A stretch of 7,897 nucleotides of DNA from Chloroflexota bacterium (GTDB lineage: Bacteria > Chloroflexota > Dehalococcoidia > RBG-13-53-26). The notes under the pieces are model-generated. The model worked only from the letters and a program-made list of their open reading frames with translations, was not told the origin of the DNA and made no database searches. The stretch's first letter is position 1, and each line of letters begins with the position of its first letter. Shown one piece after another: positions 1 through 6,433 of this stretch. Where the stretch lies: contig JAUWXW010000063.1 in the NCBI GenBank assembly GCA_030616195.1, positions 1 to 7,897 of the forward strand. Reading direction: 5' to 3'. Both the position numbers and the translations under genes were made by a program.

Positions 1-1
1 G

Positions 2-652
2 ATGTGGCCCACGGTAGAGAGGGGCTTGGACTTTGTCTTAACTCTACAGCAGCCAACCGGCGAGATTTATTGGTCCTATGCCGTGAGTGGCCTGGCCTGG
101 CCGGGGGCTCTTATGGCTGGATCGAGCTGTATTTGGCAGTGTCTTAGGAGTGGCATAAAGATTGCCGGGTTGCTGGGGTTGGAAAGGCCTGATTGGCATA
201 TTGCCAGCGATAGGCTGGCCGGAGCTATCAGGGAACACCCTGAGCTCTTTGACAGGAACGGTGAGAATGACCAGCGTTTTGCTACGAACTGGTTCTATCC
301 CGTCCTTGGTGGGGTAATTGAGGGGGAGGTGGCCAGACAGCACATTTTGAAGCAATGGGAAGACTTTGTTATTGATGGGTGGGGATGCAGGTGCGTCAGC
401 ACCGCACCCTGGGTAACCGTGGCTGAGACTTGTGAATTGATTATGACTTTGTCTCTGATAGGAGAGGTGGATAGGGCAAAGTCGTTGCTAGACTGGATTC
501 TTCGGCTGCGGGATCCCCTGGGCGGCTTTAAGACGGGAATAAAGCTGCCTGAGGAACTGATATGGCCTGAGGAGAAGAATACCTGGACGTCGGCTGGGGT
601 GATAATAGCTGCATCGGCACAAGCCCAGGTTGATGGTGAAGACGTTGGCTGA
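2..652 (+). CDS. Prenyltransferase / squalene-cyclase-fold protein, 3' part (5' truncated by window edge)
   Basis: The reading frame is open at the left edge. The visible 216 residues resemble the C-terminal two thirds of a roughly 330-370 residue family annotated as prenyltransferase, related to terpenoid cyclase alpha/alpha toroids and known mostly from actinobacteria. Recognisable blocks are WPTVERGLDFVL near residues 2-13, a GEIYW turn (20-24), AGSSCIWQCLR (39-49), the NWFYPVLGG block (96-104), and CRCVSTAPWVTVAETCEL (129-146). A GGF turn near 174-176 and TWTSAGVIIAA (194-204) fit the last toroid helices. The ATG at base 2 is probably an internal methionine, because the family has further N-terminal sequence. 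The stop overlaps the start of the next gene by 20 bp, so the two are probably co-transcribed. No DDxxD-type or cyclase DxDD catalytic motif is visible, so an actual prenyl-transfer or cyclisation activity is not supported. Family assignment is fairly secure; function is unknown. Confidence 0.72.
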   Translation: MWPTVERGLDFVLTLQQPTGEIYWSYAVSGLAWPGALMAGSSCIWQCLRSGIKIAGLLGLERPDWHIASDRLAGAIREHPELFDRNGENDQRFATNWFYPVLGGVIEGEVARQHILKQWEDFVIDGWGCRCVSTAPWVTVAETCELIMTLSLIGEVDRAKSLLDWILRLRDPLGGFKTGIKLPEELIWPEEKNTWTSAGVIIAASAQAQVDGEDVG

Positions 653-1238
653 TGAGTTCGTAGGTTACGAAAACCTCATGCGCTTTGTGGAAGAAAGGGG
701 GCTACACAATTCACCAGGGGATATAGTCGAAATTGGTGCCTATATGGGTGGCGGCACAGCCAAATTGGCAGAGTTTGCCAGGAGGTACGCCAAGAAGGTA
801 TTTGCTATTGACACCTTTGATGCCAACCTAGACGAAACCATGAGCCCAAAAGGGGTTAAAGCGGGTGAGGTCTACCAGGCATTCCTCTATGGTGAGTCAA
901 TGCTGAAGGTTTACCAAGAGACAACCCGGGGTTTCGACAATATCATCACTATTAAAGCCGATTCCAGGACAGTCAAATTCCCTGAAGACCAGGAATTCAT
1001 TTTTGGATTCGTTGATGGCTGCCACCAGGAAGAGTATGTGGAGAACGATTTTCACCTTATTTGGCCCAAACTCGTTTCGGGAGGGGTGCTTGGTTTCCAC
1101 GATTATAGGTTTGATGACTGGCCAGGGGTTACCAAGGCTGTGGATAGGTTAATTGAGACCTACAAGAAGGAAATAAGTGAAACTCACCAAATAGAAGCGG
1201 GATATGGCATCCTGTCCATCATGCTAATCAAGAAATAG
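633..1238 (+). CDS. Class I SAM-dependent methyltransferase, TylF / Methyltransf_24 type
   Basis: A 201-residue Rossmann-fold methyltransferase. Motif I is GDIVEIGAYMGGGT (29-42), where the acidic E33 and the glycines bind S-adenosylmethionine. The end of strand 2 is VFAIDTFD (56-63), with D60 in the position expected to hold the SAM ribose. The block GFVDGCHQEEYVENDF (125-140) followed by LVSGGVLGFHDY (147-158) matches the DG-H-(Y)-D and GG-x-HDY pattern of TylF macrocin O-methyltransferase and cephalosporin-hydroxylase-like proteins; D128, H131, H157 and D158 are candidate metal or catalytic residues. I chose the ATG at 633; an in-frame TTG lies at 630 and a GTG at 636. There is only a weak AGG just upstream, which fits translational coupling to the upstream gene that it overlaps by 20 bp. 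The substrate is not predictable; members act on sugars, macrolides and lipids. The gene converges on the methyltransferase at 1263-2078, with only 24 bp between the stops. Confidence 0.85.
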   Translation: MVKTLADEFVGYENLMRFVEERGLHNSPGDIVEIGAYMGGGTAKLAEFARRYAKKVFAIDTFDANLDETMSPKGVKAGEVYQAFLYGESMLKVYQETTRGFDNIITIKADSRTVKFPEDQEFIFGFVDGCHQEEYVENDFHLIWPKLVSGGVLGFHDYRFDDWPGVTKAVDRLIETYKKEISETHQIEAGYGILSIMLIKK

Positions 1239-1262
1239 GATTTCTGTTCACACCGGAGTTGA

Positions 1263-2078
1263 TTACTGGGCTCTGGCTTCTTCCTTGGGACTGCATTTCA
1301 ACAACAAGGTATCACTCCACGAAGGGAGACGACGGGCTACTTTGTCCAGGGAGATGAGCGCAGCCAGGGAAATCCCTTGAGGCAACTTGGCGAGCAGCCA
1401 GCCCCACCACGGGAACCCGAAGAACAGTGAGATACCGATAGTGCGCTCCACCCTGAGGTGCGGCTCCACCATTTTTCTCAGGGATGCGTAATCAAACTTG
1501 TACGCGTGGTCATCCGGCACGTGCCACACTCGTTTCTTGCCTGATCCTTTCCTGAAGACGATTTCTATTGCTTTGAGCAACCGTCTTCCCAGTCTAAAGC
1601 TGAGGCTTTCGAAGTTGGCTATGGTGATTATTGCTTTTCCTCGAGGCTTAAGCACTCTAGCGATTTCTTCTATAGCTTTGTCTGGGTGGGGAAAGTGGTC
1701 AAGGGCACCTTTGCACATAACTTTGTCGAAAGAGCCGTCCTTGAAGGGCAGGTTCTCGCCTACGCCCCGAATCAGGGTTACCTCTGCGCCGTTCTCGGTG
1801 ATGTGATCCCTGGCGTGGCGTATCATTGTTTCTGAGGGCTCAACACCAAGGCATTCTCCTTTGCTTTTGGCCAACTCTACAGCATCGATGGCTCTGCCAC
1901 AACCAATGTCCAGGATTCTTTCTCCTTCCTTTCCTTCTACCTCCTCCACGGTAACCTCGTTCATTCGACGGAAGAGGAAGTCCAAATCTGGACGGATTAC
2001 TTCGGGAAATACGTGATTGTCGTCCCAGGCCAGGTCAAACTGCGTCGTGGCATCTCTGTTATCCAGGTTCTGCGTCAT
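1263..2078 (-). CDS. Class I SAM-dependent methyltransferase, Methyltransf_11 type
   Basis: A 271-residue methyltransferase. SAM-binding motif I is RILDIGCGRA (54-63). The acidic residue after strand 2 is E80 in LGVEPS. DGSFDKVMCKGALDHFPHPDKA (114-135) is the strand-4 region, and VLKPRGKAIITIAN (142-155) is the usual strand-5 signature of the UbiE/Methyltransf_11 group. The C-terminal third has a hydrophobic aromatic stretch, ISLFFGFPWWGWLLAKLP (216-233), which may sit on a membrane or hold a lipid-like substrate. I start at the ATG at 2078, preceded by a GGGGGA run. An in-frame TTG at 2120, preceded by AGAAGGGG, would add 14 residues of low-conservation sequence, so the start is uncertain. 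It is the last gene of the leftward run, 111 bp after pheA, and may be read through from it. The substrate is unknown; it could be a quinone, a lipid or a sugar. Confidence 0.85.
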   Translation of the reverse strand: MTQNLDNRDATTQFDLAWDDNHVFPEVIRPDLDFLFRRMNEVTVEEVEGKEGERILDIGCGRAIDAVELAKSKGECLGVEPSETMIRHARDHITENGAEVTLIRGVGENLPFKDGSFDKVMCKGALDHFPHPDKAIEEIARVLKPRGKAIITIANFESLSFRLGRRLLKAIEIVFRKGSGKKRVWHVPDDHAYKFDYASLRKMVEPHLRVERTIGISLFFGFPWWGWLLAKLPQGISLAALISLDKVARRLPSWSDTLLLKCSPKEEARAQ

Positions 2079-2189
2079 TTTCCCCCGAGGCGCGTCACCG
2101 ACAGTATCTGTTGCCGGCAAAAAGCCCCTTCTCTTCTCATGGGTTTTCCCACCGTCTGGATGTCAACAGGTGGAGCGGTGTCACGCATG

Positions 2190-3023
2190 CTACACCCCCT
2201 CATCGTATCTGGGGTAGGAACCGAAGACCTTGAACAGAGACACCTTGGCCTGCACTTTTCCCAACAGGTCTCTGATAAAAGGATCTTCTCGGTGTCCTTC
2301 CAGGTCGACGAGGAAGACATATTTGCCCAGGCTTTCCTTTGAAGGGCGGGATTCTATCTTTGCCAGGTTTATGTTGGAATCGGCAAATTCCTTGAGTATG
2401 CCGTAAAGCAGTCCAGGGCGATCCTCATCAAAAGAGAAACAGAGAGATGTCCTGTCCCGGCCTGTCGGAGGGTGGTCCTTGGCGGCCAGGACAACGAAAC
2501 GAGTGAGGTTTGGAGAGTGATCCTGGATGTTCTTGGCCAGCATCTGGGCTCCATATAATTGGGCTGCTCGGTGGGTGCCAATAGCAGCAGCAGGAGCGGA
2601 TGAGGACCTCATCTGCTCTACGGCTGCTGTGGTGCTGAGTGCCGCTACCATATCAGCTTGGGGGAAACACCGCTCCAAGAAACGGCGACATTGGGCAAGG
2701 GCTTGCGGGTGAGAGAAGATAATCTTTACTTCTGCAGCTTCAGTTCCTGGCTTAACTAGCAGGTGGTGCTCGATAGCTAGGACTAATTCCTGTCGGATGA
2801 GCAGCTTTGACTCATGAATAAGGAGATCAAGGGTATCAGTAACAGAACCCTCAAGGCTATTTTCGATGGCTACCACCCCTTCGTCTGCTAGACCGGTATC
2901 TACAGCGGCAGCCACAGCAGGGATATTGGAAAAGGGAAGAAGCTGGGCTTTCTCGTCATACTTGAGAGCGGCGTCCTCGCTGAAGGTACCAGGTGGGCCT
3001 AAGTAAGCAATCTTTTTCGTCAT
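2190..3023 (-). CDS. pheA: Prephenate dehydratase with C-terminal ACT domain
   Basis: Converts prephenate to phenylpyruvate, CO2 and water in cytoplasmic phenylalanine synthesis. The 277 residues match the usual length of a monofunctional enzyme with no chorismate mutase domain. The N-terminal catalytic part shows YLGPPGTFSE (7-16), ENSLEGSV (54-61), FSHPQAL (103-109) and the diagnostic T-R-F at 174-176, whose threonine is essential in characterised enzymes. The ACT domain follows (about 190-268), with RPGLLYGIL in the place of the phenylalanine-binding GALV motif and ESRP at 224-227. Allosteric control by phenylalanine is therefore expected. I chose ATG 3023, two bases after the stop of the upstream trkA-like gene. 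A TTG at 3029 would add two residues and overlap that stop. No good ribosome-binding site precedes it, so translation is probably coupled. Its place behind UspA and TrkA genes is unusual; the identity itself is secure. Confidence 0.96.
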   Translation of the reverse strand: MTKKIAYLGPPGTFSEDAALKYDEKAQLLPFSNIPAVAAAVDTGLADEGVVAIENSLEGSVTDTLDLLIHESKLLIRQELVLAIEHHLLVKPGTEAAEVKIIFSHPQALAQCRRFLERCFPQADMVAALSTTAAVEQMRSSSAPAAAIGTHRAAQLYGAQMLAKNIQDHSPNLTRFVVLAAKDHPPTGRDRTSLCFSFDEDRPGLLYGILKEFADSNINLAKIESRPSKESLGKYVFLVDLEGHREDPFIRDLLGKVQAKVSLFKVFGSYPRYDEGV

Positions 3024-3025
3024 CT

Positions 3026-3685
3026 TCAAATGCCAGAAAGCTCGGTACGCAAGGCTTGTTCAAGATCGGCGCTGGTTACAGCAATCACGCGATCTTCAGC
3101 TTCAAGAGTCGTATCTTCGCTGGGCACCGTGATCCCTCGGTCCTTGATTACCAGGATGAGTAGACTCCCAGGGGGCAGCGAAACCTCTTTGAGCTGCTTT
3201 CCCACTACCGGCGAGTTAGCCGAGATCTTCACCTCTACAATTTCGTGTTTGCTTTCCTTGAGTTCCAGGAGGTGCATCAGGGGGTGGGTGGGTACCTCCT
3301 GTCCAATGTGTTCCAGGATAAGGTTGGTAGCGCTAACCGTAACGTCGATGCCCAGCTTCTTGAACAGGGCTTCGTTCTTGGGGTTACTTATGCGGGCAAT
3401 AATGCGGGGCACATTAAACTTATGTTTAGCTACCTGACAAGATACTAGATTATCCTCGTCTTCATTGGTTACAGCAACGAATAGGCCGGCTCTCTCGGTT
3501 CCTGCTTCCTCCAGTACTGCGCCTTCGCAGCCGTCACCTTGCATGCAAATGCTGCCTAACTCTTCTTCGATGCGCTCCACTTTGACAGGATCCTTTTCGA
3601 TCACTAACACCTCATGCCCCTCGCTGAGCAATCCCTTGGAAAGGTAGTAACCTAGTCTTCCCCCGCCGACGACGATGATATACAT
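3026..3685 (-). CDS. RCK protein with TrkA-N and TrkA-C domains
   Basis: A cytoplasmic regulator of the kind that binds NAD(H) and gates potassium or other cation transporters. Of its 219 residues, about 1-120 form a Rossmann TrkA-N domain with VVGGGRLG (G7, G9, G12) and an acidic E30 at the end of strand 2, the residue that contacts the adenosine ribose. MQGDGCEGAVLEEAG (48-62), VAVTNEDEDNL (70-80) and AKHKFNVPRIIARISNP (86-102) are typical conserved blocks. Residues about 145-219 form the TrkA-C (RCK_C) ligand-binding domain, with NSPVVGKQLKEV and EDRVIAVTSADL. The frame extends 40 codons upstream, but those residues lie antiparallel to no family sequence and overlap the preceding gene. The ATG at 3685 overlaps the upstream stop by one base (TAATG), with AGGA about five bases upstream. 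Length and architecture resemble mycobacterial CeoB/CeoC. It probably pairs with the shorter TrkA-N protein encoded just before it. Confidence 0.93.
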   Translation of the reverse strand: MYIIVVGGGRLGYYLSKGLLSEGHEVLVIEKDPVKVERIEEELGSICMQGDGCEGAVLEEAGTERAGLFVAVTNEDEDNLVSCQVAKHKFNVPRIIARISNPKNEALFKKLGIDVTVSATNLILEHIGQEVPTHPLMHLLELKESKHEIVEVKISANSPVVGKQLKEVSLPPGSLLILVIKDRGITVPSEDTTLEAEDRVIAVTSADLEQALRTELSGI

Positions 3686-4092
3686 TACTGTCCTGTCTTT
3701 GTCAGCTTCCCCTTGAGTATTTGAGCGAAGATCGTGGTGGGGCTGATGGCCTCCACGCCCAGGTTCTGGTAAAGCTCTTCGCGAAGCGGGTCGTAAATAC
3801 GGCAAAGCACCCTGGGTACGTTAAAGATATGCTTGGCAATCTGGGCACCCATAACATTTCGGTTGTCTCCTTGAGTTACCGCTACGAAGGCATCAGCCTC
3901 TTCTATTCCCGCTTTCCGTTGCGAATCTTCGTCAGTGCCATCGCCCAGCAGGGCAGTACCTTTGAAGGTGGGAACAAGTCTACGAAAGCTGCCAGAGTCA
4001 ACATCCAGCACGGTCACCTGGTGCCCCTCCCTGTCCAGTAAAGCAGCCAGTTCGGCGCCCACTCGTCCACAGCCCATAATAACTACTTTCAT
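3685..4092 (-). CDS. Short TrkA-N domain protein (RCK_N only)
   Basis: A 135-residue protein that is essentially one NAD-binding TrkA-N domain: MGCGRVG (G7, G9, G12), D30 after strand 2, LLGDGTDEDSQRKAGI (48-63), VAVTQGDNRNV (70-80) and AKHIFNVPRVLCRIYDP (86-102). It ends about 20 residues after the Rossmann fold, so the TrkA-C ligand domain of its downstream neighbour is missing. The two are clearly paralogous: both have the AKH-F-NVPR block at the same residue numbers. No frameshifted remnant of a second domain is visible, because the next gene starts on the last base of this stop. The ATG at 4092 has two purine-rich tracts before it, an AGGAG overlapping the uspA-like stop and a GGGGGA nearer the start. 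RCK-N-only proteins can assemble with full-length RCK partners, so a mixed ring with the neighbour is a reasonable inference. NAD(H) binding is likely; the partner transporter is not proven. Confidence 0.9.
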   Translation of the reverse strand: MKVVIMGCGRVGAELAALLDREGHQVTVLDVDSGSFRRLVPTFKGTALLGDGTDEDSQRKAGIEEADAFVAVTQGDNRNVMGAQIAKHIFNVPRVLCRIYDPLREELYQNLGVEAISPTTIFAQILKGKLTKTGQ

Positions 4093-4104
4093 TTCCCCCT
4101 GCTC

Positions 4105-4536
4105 CTAGACAAACGGTTGCCTTAACACTATCACTCGGCAGGGAGCGTTTTCTAGCACGTAAGGGATAGTCTCACCCATATCAAACTGTCCGAAACGTTT
4201 CCGGTATCCCATTCCCATCAGGATGACGTCAACGCTCCGTTCCATGGCCTCGTCTACTATAGCCGGGCCTATTTCCCGTGTCTGAAGGAGGTCTGTCTCT
4301 ATTTCGTAGTCCTGCTCATCCGCAGCCTCCTCGGCACGGCCCAGCACCTCTTCTGCGGTTTGGGTTTCGGGTTCGAGTTCTGCATCCAGGGGGAGGGACC
4401 GCTTTACCTGAATTACATAGACGACATAAACCTTGCCCTTGGCCTCCTTAGCCATCCTGCAGGCCAGCTCTATCGCCTCCTTGTCTGCCTCTGCGTTATC
4501 TCCGCTTACAGGGACGAGTATTCTAAGAAACTTCAT
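4105..4536 (-). CDS. UspA-family protein with a degenerate nucleotide-binding motif
   Basis: A 143-residue single-domain universal stress protein: FLRILVPVSGDN at the first strand, a long helix (about 17-33), KVYVVYVIQV (35-44), then DVILMGMGYRKRFGQFDMGETIPYVLENAPCRVIVLRQ (103-140), the normal C-terminal half of the fold. The ATP-binding members have Asp in the first loop and G-x2-G-x9-G-(S/T). Here the first-loop Asp is Ser11, the second Gly is Tyr111 and the Ser/Thr after Gly121 is Glu122, so ATP binding of the classical kind looks doubtful. It is the first gene of the leftward run, 12 bp before the TrkA-N gene, and follows the permease gene. Small Usp proteins beside, or fused to, APC permeases often serve as cytoplasmic regulators, and that is the likeliest role. 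The AGGAGAGGAA purine tract lies about 14 bases before the ATG, longer than ideal, but no better start is in frame. Confidence 0.92.
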   Translation of the reverse strand: MKFLRILVPVSGDNAEADKEAIELACRMAKEAKGKVYVVYVIQVKRSLPLDAELEPETQTAEEVLGRAEEAADEQDYEIETDLLQTREIGPAIVDEAMERSVDVILMGMGYRKRFGQFDMGETIPYVLENAPCRVIVLRQPFV

Positions 4537-4550
4537 TGGCTATATCTCAA

Positions 4551-4560
4551 TTCCTCTCCT
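4551..4560 (-). promoter_or_regulatory. Shine-Dalgarno-like tract of the uspA-like gene, with long spacing
   Basis: The minus strand reads AGGAGAGGAA here, a strong anti-16S match, but its 3' end is 14 bases from the ATG at 4536. The intervening bases contain no alternative in-frame start. Initiation may be modest, or the leader may fold to shorten the distance. Confidence 0.45.
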
Positions 4561-4581
4561 GAAGCAGAAGTCACCTTGCTT

Positions 4582-4609
4582 ATTATATCAATAACCTTTG
4601 CTCTTGCAA
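4582..4609 (-). promoter_or_regulatory. Sigma70-type promoter of the uspA-trkA-trkA-pheA run
   Basis: On the minus strand a TTGCAA (-35, bases 4609-4604, 4 of 6 consensus) is followed by a 16 bp spacer and a perfect TATAAT (-10, bases 4587-4582). The predicted start is near 4575, giving a leader of about 40 bases before the uspA-like ATG at 4536. It lies between the permease stop and the uspA-like gene, so this run need not depend on permease transcription. It is predicted from sequence only. Confidence 0.62.
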
Positions 4610-4675
4610 CAGCACTTGACTGTTTCATCTTATGTGCAGCGTCTTAAACAGTTGCGCATAATCCAAACAAGGATT

Positions 4676-4824
4676 AAATCCTAAATCCGAAGCACCAAAT
4701 CCAAGAATTCAAAATTCAAACTGCAAAGTTCAAAATTATCTTTGAGTTCTCCTTCTTGCGTTTTGGGTTTTTAGCTTCGGTCATTTGAATTTGTTTAGAG
4801 TTTAGAAATTAGTACCTAGGATTT
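4676..4824. repeat. A-rich imperfect inverted-repeat element phased at 7 bp
   Basis: The 339 bp gap between the permease and uspA-like genes holds, besides the promoter, a 149 bp A-rich element bounded by AAATCCTA (4676-4683) and its exact reverse complement TAGGATTT (4817-4824). From 4676 to 4738 the plus strand can be read as nine consecutive heptamers, most starting with AAA or AA: AAATCCT, AAATCCG, AAGCACC, AAATCCA, AGAATTC, AAAATTC, AAACTGC, AAAGTTC, AAAATTA. The right arm, read on the minus strand from 4824, begins AAATCCT, AGGTACT, AATTTCT, AAACTCT and keeps looser phasing. It has no long open frame. It resembles non-coding dispersed repeats of environmental bacterial genomes, but I cannot count copies here. 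Confidence 0.6.
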
Positions 4825-4875
4825 GCCTGTATCCTTTGCTATACGCAACTAGTTCTGTCGTCACATACAGAAGGG

Positions 4876-6384
4876 TCAATGAGTCGGCCCCGATCCTGAT
4901 GCGGGGCTACCCAATGGCAGGTTTTCATGCCTCCGATAAAAATAGTAAGTCACCAAGCCGACGGCCATCCAGCCGAAGCCTACCCAACGACTATAGGGTT
5001 GTGTGACCATAATTATCATCCATATTGCCAGTGTAGCTAACAGTCCGATTATGGCGGTAAGAGGAAGCTCGTGTCCCTTGATCCTGATATTTAAGCCCAC
5101 TTTGAAAGGGCGATTCTGATCGGGATTCTTTATTCGCAACGCCAGGATGGAAGCGTGGGCAAAGGCAAAGGAGAGCAGGGAGCCAAAGGTGTAAAGCGCC
5201 CCTAAGTTCTTGAAGAAGTCACCGCCGAAGAAACCTGGGATCAGGATAAGTACTGCTACCACGCAGAACAGGATAATGGAAACGTAAGGAGTTCTGAAAC
5301 GCCCGTGGATCCGGCTGAGGGCTGACGGCAACTGCCGGTGTGCCCCCAAGGAGAAAGACAGGCGAGAGATGCCTATCAGGCCAGCGTTGGTAGCGATAAG
5401 CAATATAGTGGCGGCTAGCACTGCTACTAAAGGCATGTATATCGTTTGCAATATCCCCTCGGGCAGGTGGGCGGCGATACCGGCTATGGGGTCTTTTGCC
5501 CAGTCAGTGGCAAGTGTCTCAGGAGTCATGGCAGAGAGGGCTACCAGGGATATACCGGCAAACATTACCAGTACAGCGACTGTCATCAGGACTAATGTCC
5601 TGGGGGCCCGCACCTCTGGCTGGCGGGTCTCCTCAGCCATCTGGGACACAGTTTCTACTCCGGTAAAGGCTAGCGAGGCAATAGCAATGCCAAACACCAA
5701 CGACCCGATGGTTGGCCAGTGGCCCTCAATACCGCCAGTTAGCTCACCCCAGCTTAGCGGCCAGTTGCCCGGTCCAAACATGTTGTCAGCTAGTTTGCTT
5801 ACTGTAAATATCAGTATGAAGCCGAGAATGATTATGGAAAGCTGTGTAACCACGTCTACTACTGTAGCCAGAATATTCACTTTGGACGATTCTTTTATCC
5901 CTATGACGTTGATAACCATAAGGAACAGTATGATGCCCATGGATATAGCGGTACCGGTTTCGGGAGAGGCCTTTAGATCTCCCCAGAAGTAGCCGAGATA
6001 AGGTGAAATGGTGTAGGCGGAGATGGCAATGGTAACGATGTAACTCAGCATCAGAGCCCAGCCGGAGAAAAAGCCGACAAAATCGTTGAAGGCGTGCCTG
6101 GCAAAGCTGGCTGAGCCGCCTGCCTCGGGAAGCATGGCTGTGCCTTCGGCATAAGTGAGAGCAGTGAAGATAAACAGGATGCCTGCTATACCCAGTGCTA
6201 CCGGCGTGGCCCCTATTGCTACCAGGGCGACAATGCCCAGTGCGTAATAAATAGAGGAACCGACATTACCATAACCGGCGCTGAAAAGAGCGGGGACTCC
6301 TAAGACTCGTCTCAGGCGATAGCGCTTGATACGGGGTGGGTGGACAACTTTGTCGCCCGGTTTTGGCTGCCAGCCTGTTTCCAT
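4876..6384 (-). CDS. APC-superfamily amino acid permease
   Basis: A 502-residue inner-membrane transporter with about 12 predicted helices, near residues 32-58, 62-82, 102-125, 146-163, 169-195, 227-250, 265-287, 313-337, 366-384, 395-417, 440-460 and 465-483. Helix 1 has GYGNVGSSIYYALG (37-50), the unwound substrate-binding segment of the LeuT-like fold. The end of helix 6 and its loop read FTGVETVSQMAEETRQPEVRAPRTL (240-264), the classical APC pattern of E-E, P and P-R. MLPEAGGSASFARHAF (84-99) is another family block. The N-terminus is a basic cytoplasmic tail, and there is no C-terminal Usp domain; instead a separate Usp gene follows downstream. The ATG at 6384 is the first in frame; the nearest purine tract is about 19 bases upstream, so the start is not firmly supported. 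It lacks the KimA-type SSDALSSVAYGTEQ helix-1 motif, so an amino acid is more likely than potassium. Substrate unknown. Confidence 0.92.
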   Translation of the reverse strand: METGWQPKPGDKVVHPPRIKRYRLRRVLGVPALFSAGYGNVGSSIYYALGIVALVAIGATPVALGIAGILFIFTALTYAEGTAMLPEAGGSASFARHAFNDFVGFFSGWALMLSYIVTIAISAYTISPYLGYFWGDLKASPETGTAISMGIILFLMVINVIGIKESSKVNILATVVDVVTQLSIIILGFILIFTVSKLADNMFGPGNWPLSWGELTGGIEGHWPTIGSLVFGIAIASLAFTGVETVSQMAEETRQPEVRAPRTLVLMTVAVLVMFAGISLVALSAMTPETLATDWAKDPIAGIAAHLPEGILQTIYMPLVAVLAATILLIATNAGLIGISRLSFSLGAHRQLPSALSRIHGRFRTPYVSIILFCVVAVLILIPGFFGGDFFKNLGALYTFGSLLSFAFAHASILALRIKNPDQNRPFKVGLNIRIKGHELPLTAIIGLLATLAIWMIIMVTQPYSRWVGFGWMAVGLVTYYFYRRHENLPLGSPASGSGPTH

Positions 6385-6412
6385 CGAGTTCTGCTTTGTC
6401 TAACCTGCCTAC

Positions 6413-6424
6413 CGATTCAAATCG
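6413..6424. promoter_or_regulatory. Small palindrome at the permease transcription start (possible operator)
   Basis: CGATT-CA-AATCG is a perfect 5+2+5 palindrome located about 3 to 14 bases downstream of the predicted permease start site. A site here would be well placed for a repressor, but five-base arms can occur by chance. Confidence 0.3.
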
Positions 6425-6433
6425 TTGCAGGGC

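Noticed and set aside
2161..2166. Perfect TTGACA on the minus strand between pheA and the methyltransferase
   Set aside because: No TATAAT-like hexamer lies at 16-18 bp spacing, so a promoter here is not supported.
3686..3805. N-terminal extension of the full-length RCK protein by 40 residues
   Set aside because: The extension overlaps the preceding TrkA-N gene in another frame and resembles no RCK sequence; the ATG at 3685 begins exactly at the expected first strand.
4360..4647. Plus-strand 95-codon open frame overlapping the uspA-like gene and the intergenic region
   Set aside because: The first part is antisense to the uspA-like gene; the rest covers the minus-strand promoter, and no ribosome-binding site or recognisable protein is present.
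5369..5992. Plus-strand 207-codon open frame inside the permease gene
   Set aside because: It is antisense to conserved transmembrane helices, with a low-complexity S/T/A/I/V composition typical of a reversed membrane gene; no start signal or homology is recognisable.
4876..6384. Permease as a KimA-type potassium importer
   Set aside because: The RCK neighbours invite this idea, but helix 1 reads GYGNVGSSIYYALG and not the KimA-type motif, and the length is about 100 residues short of KimA; an amino acid permease is the safer call.
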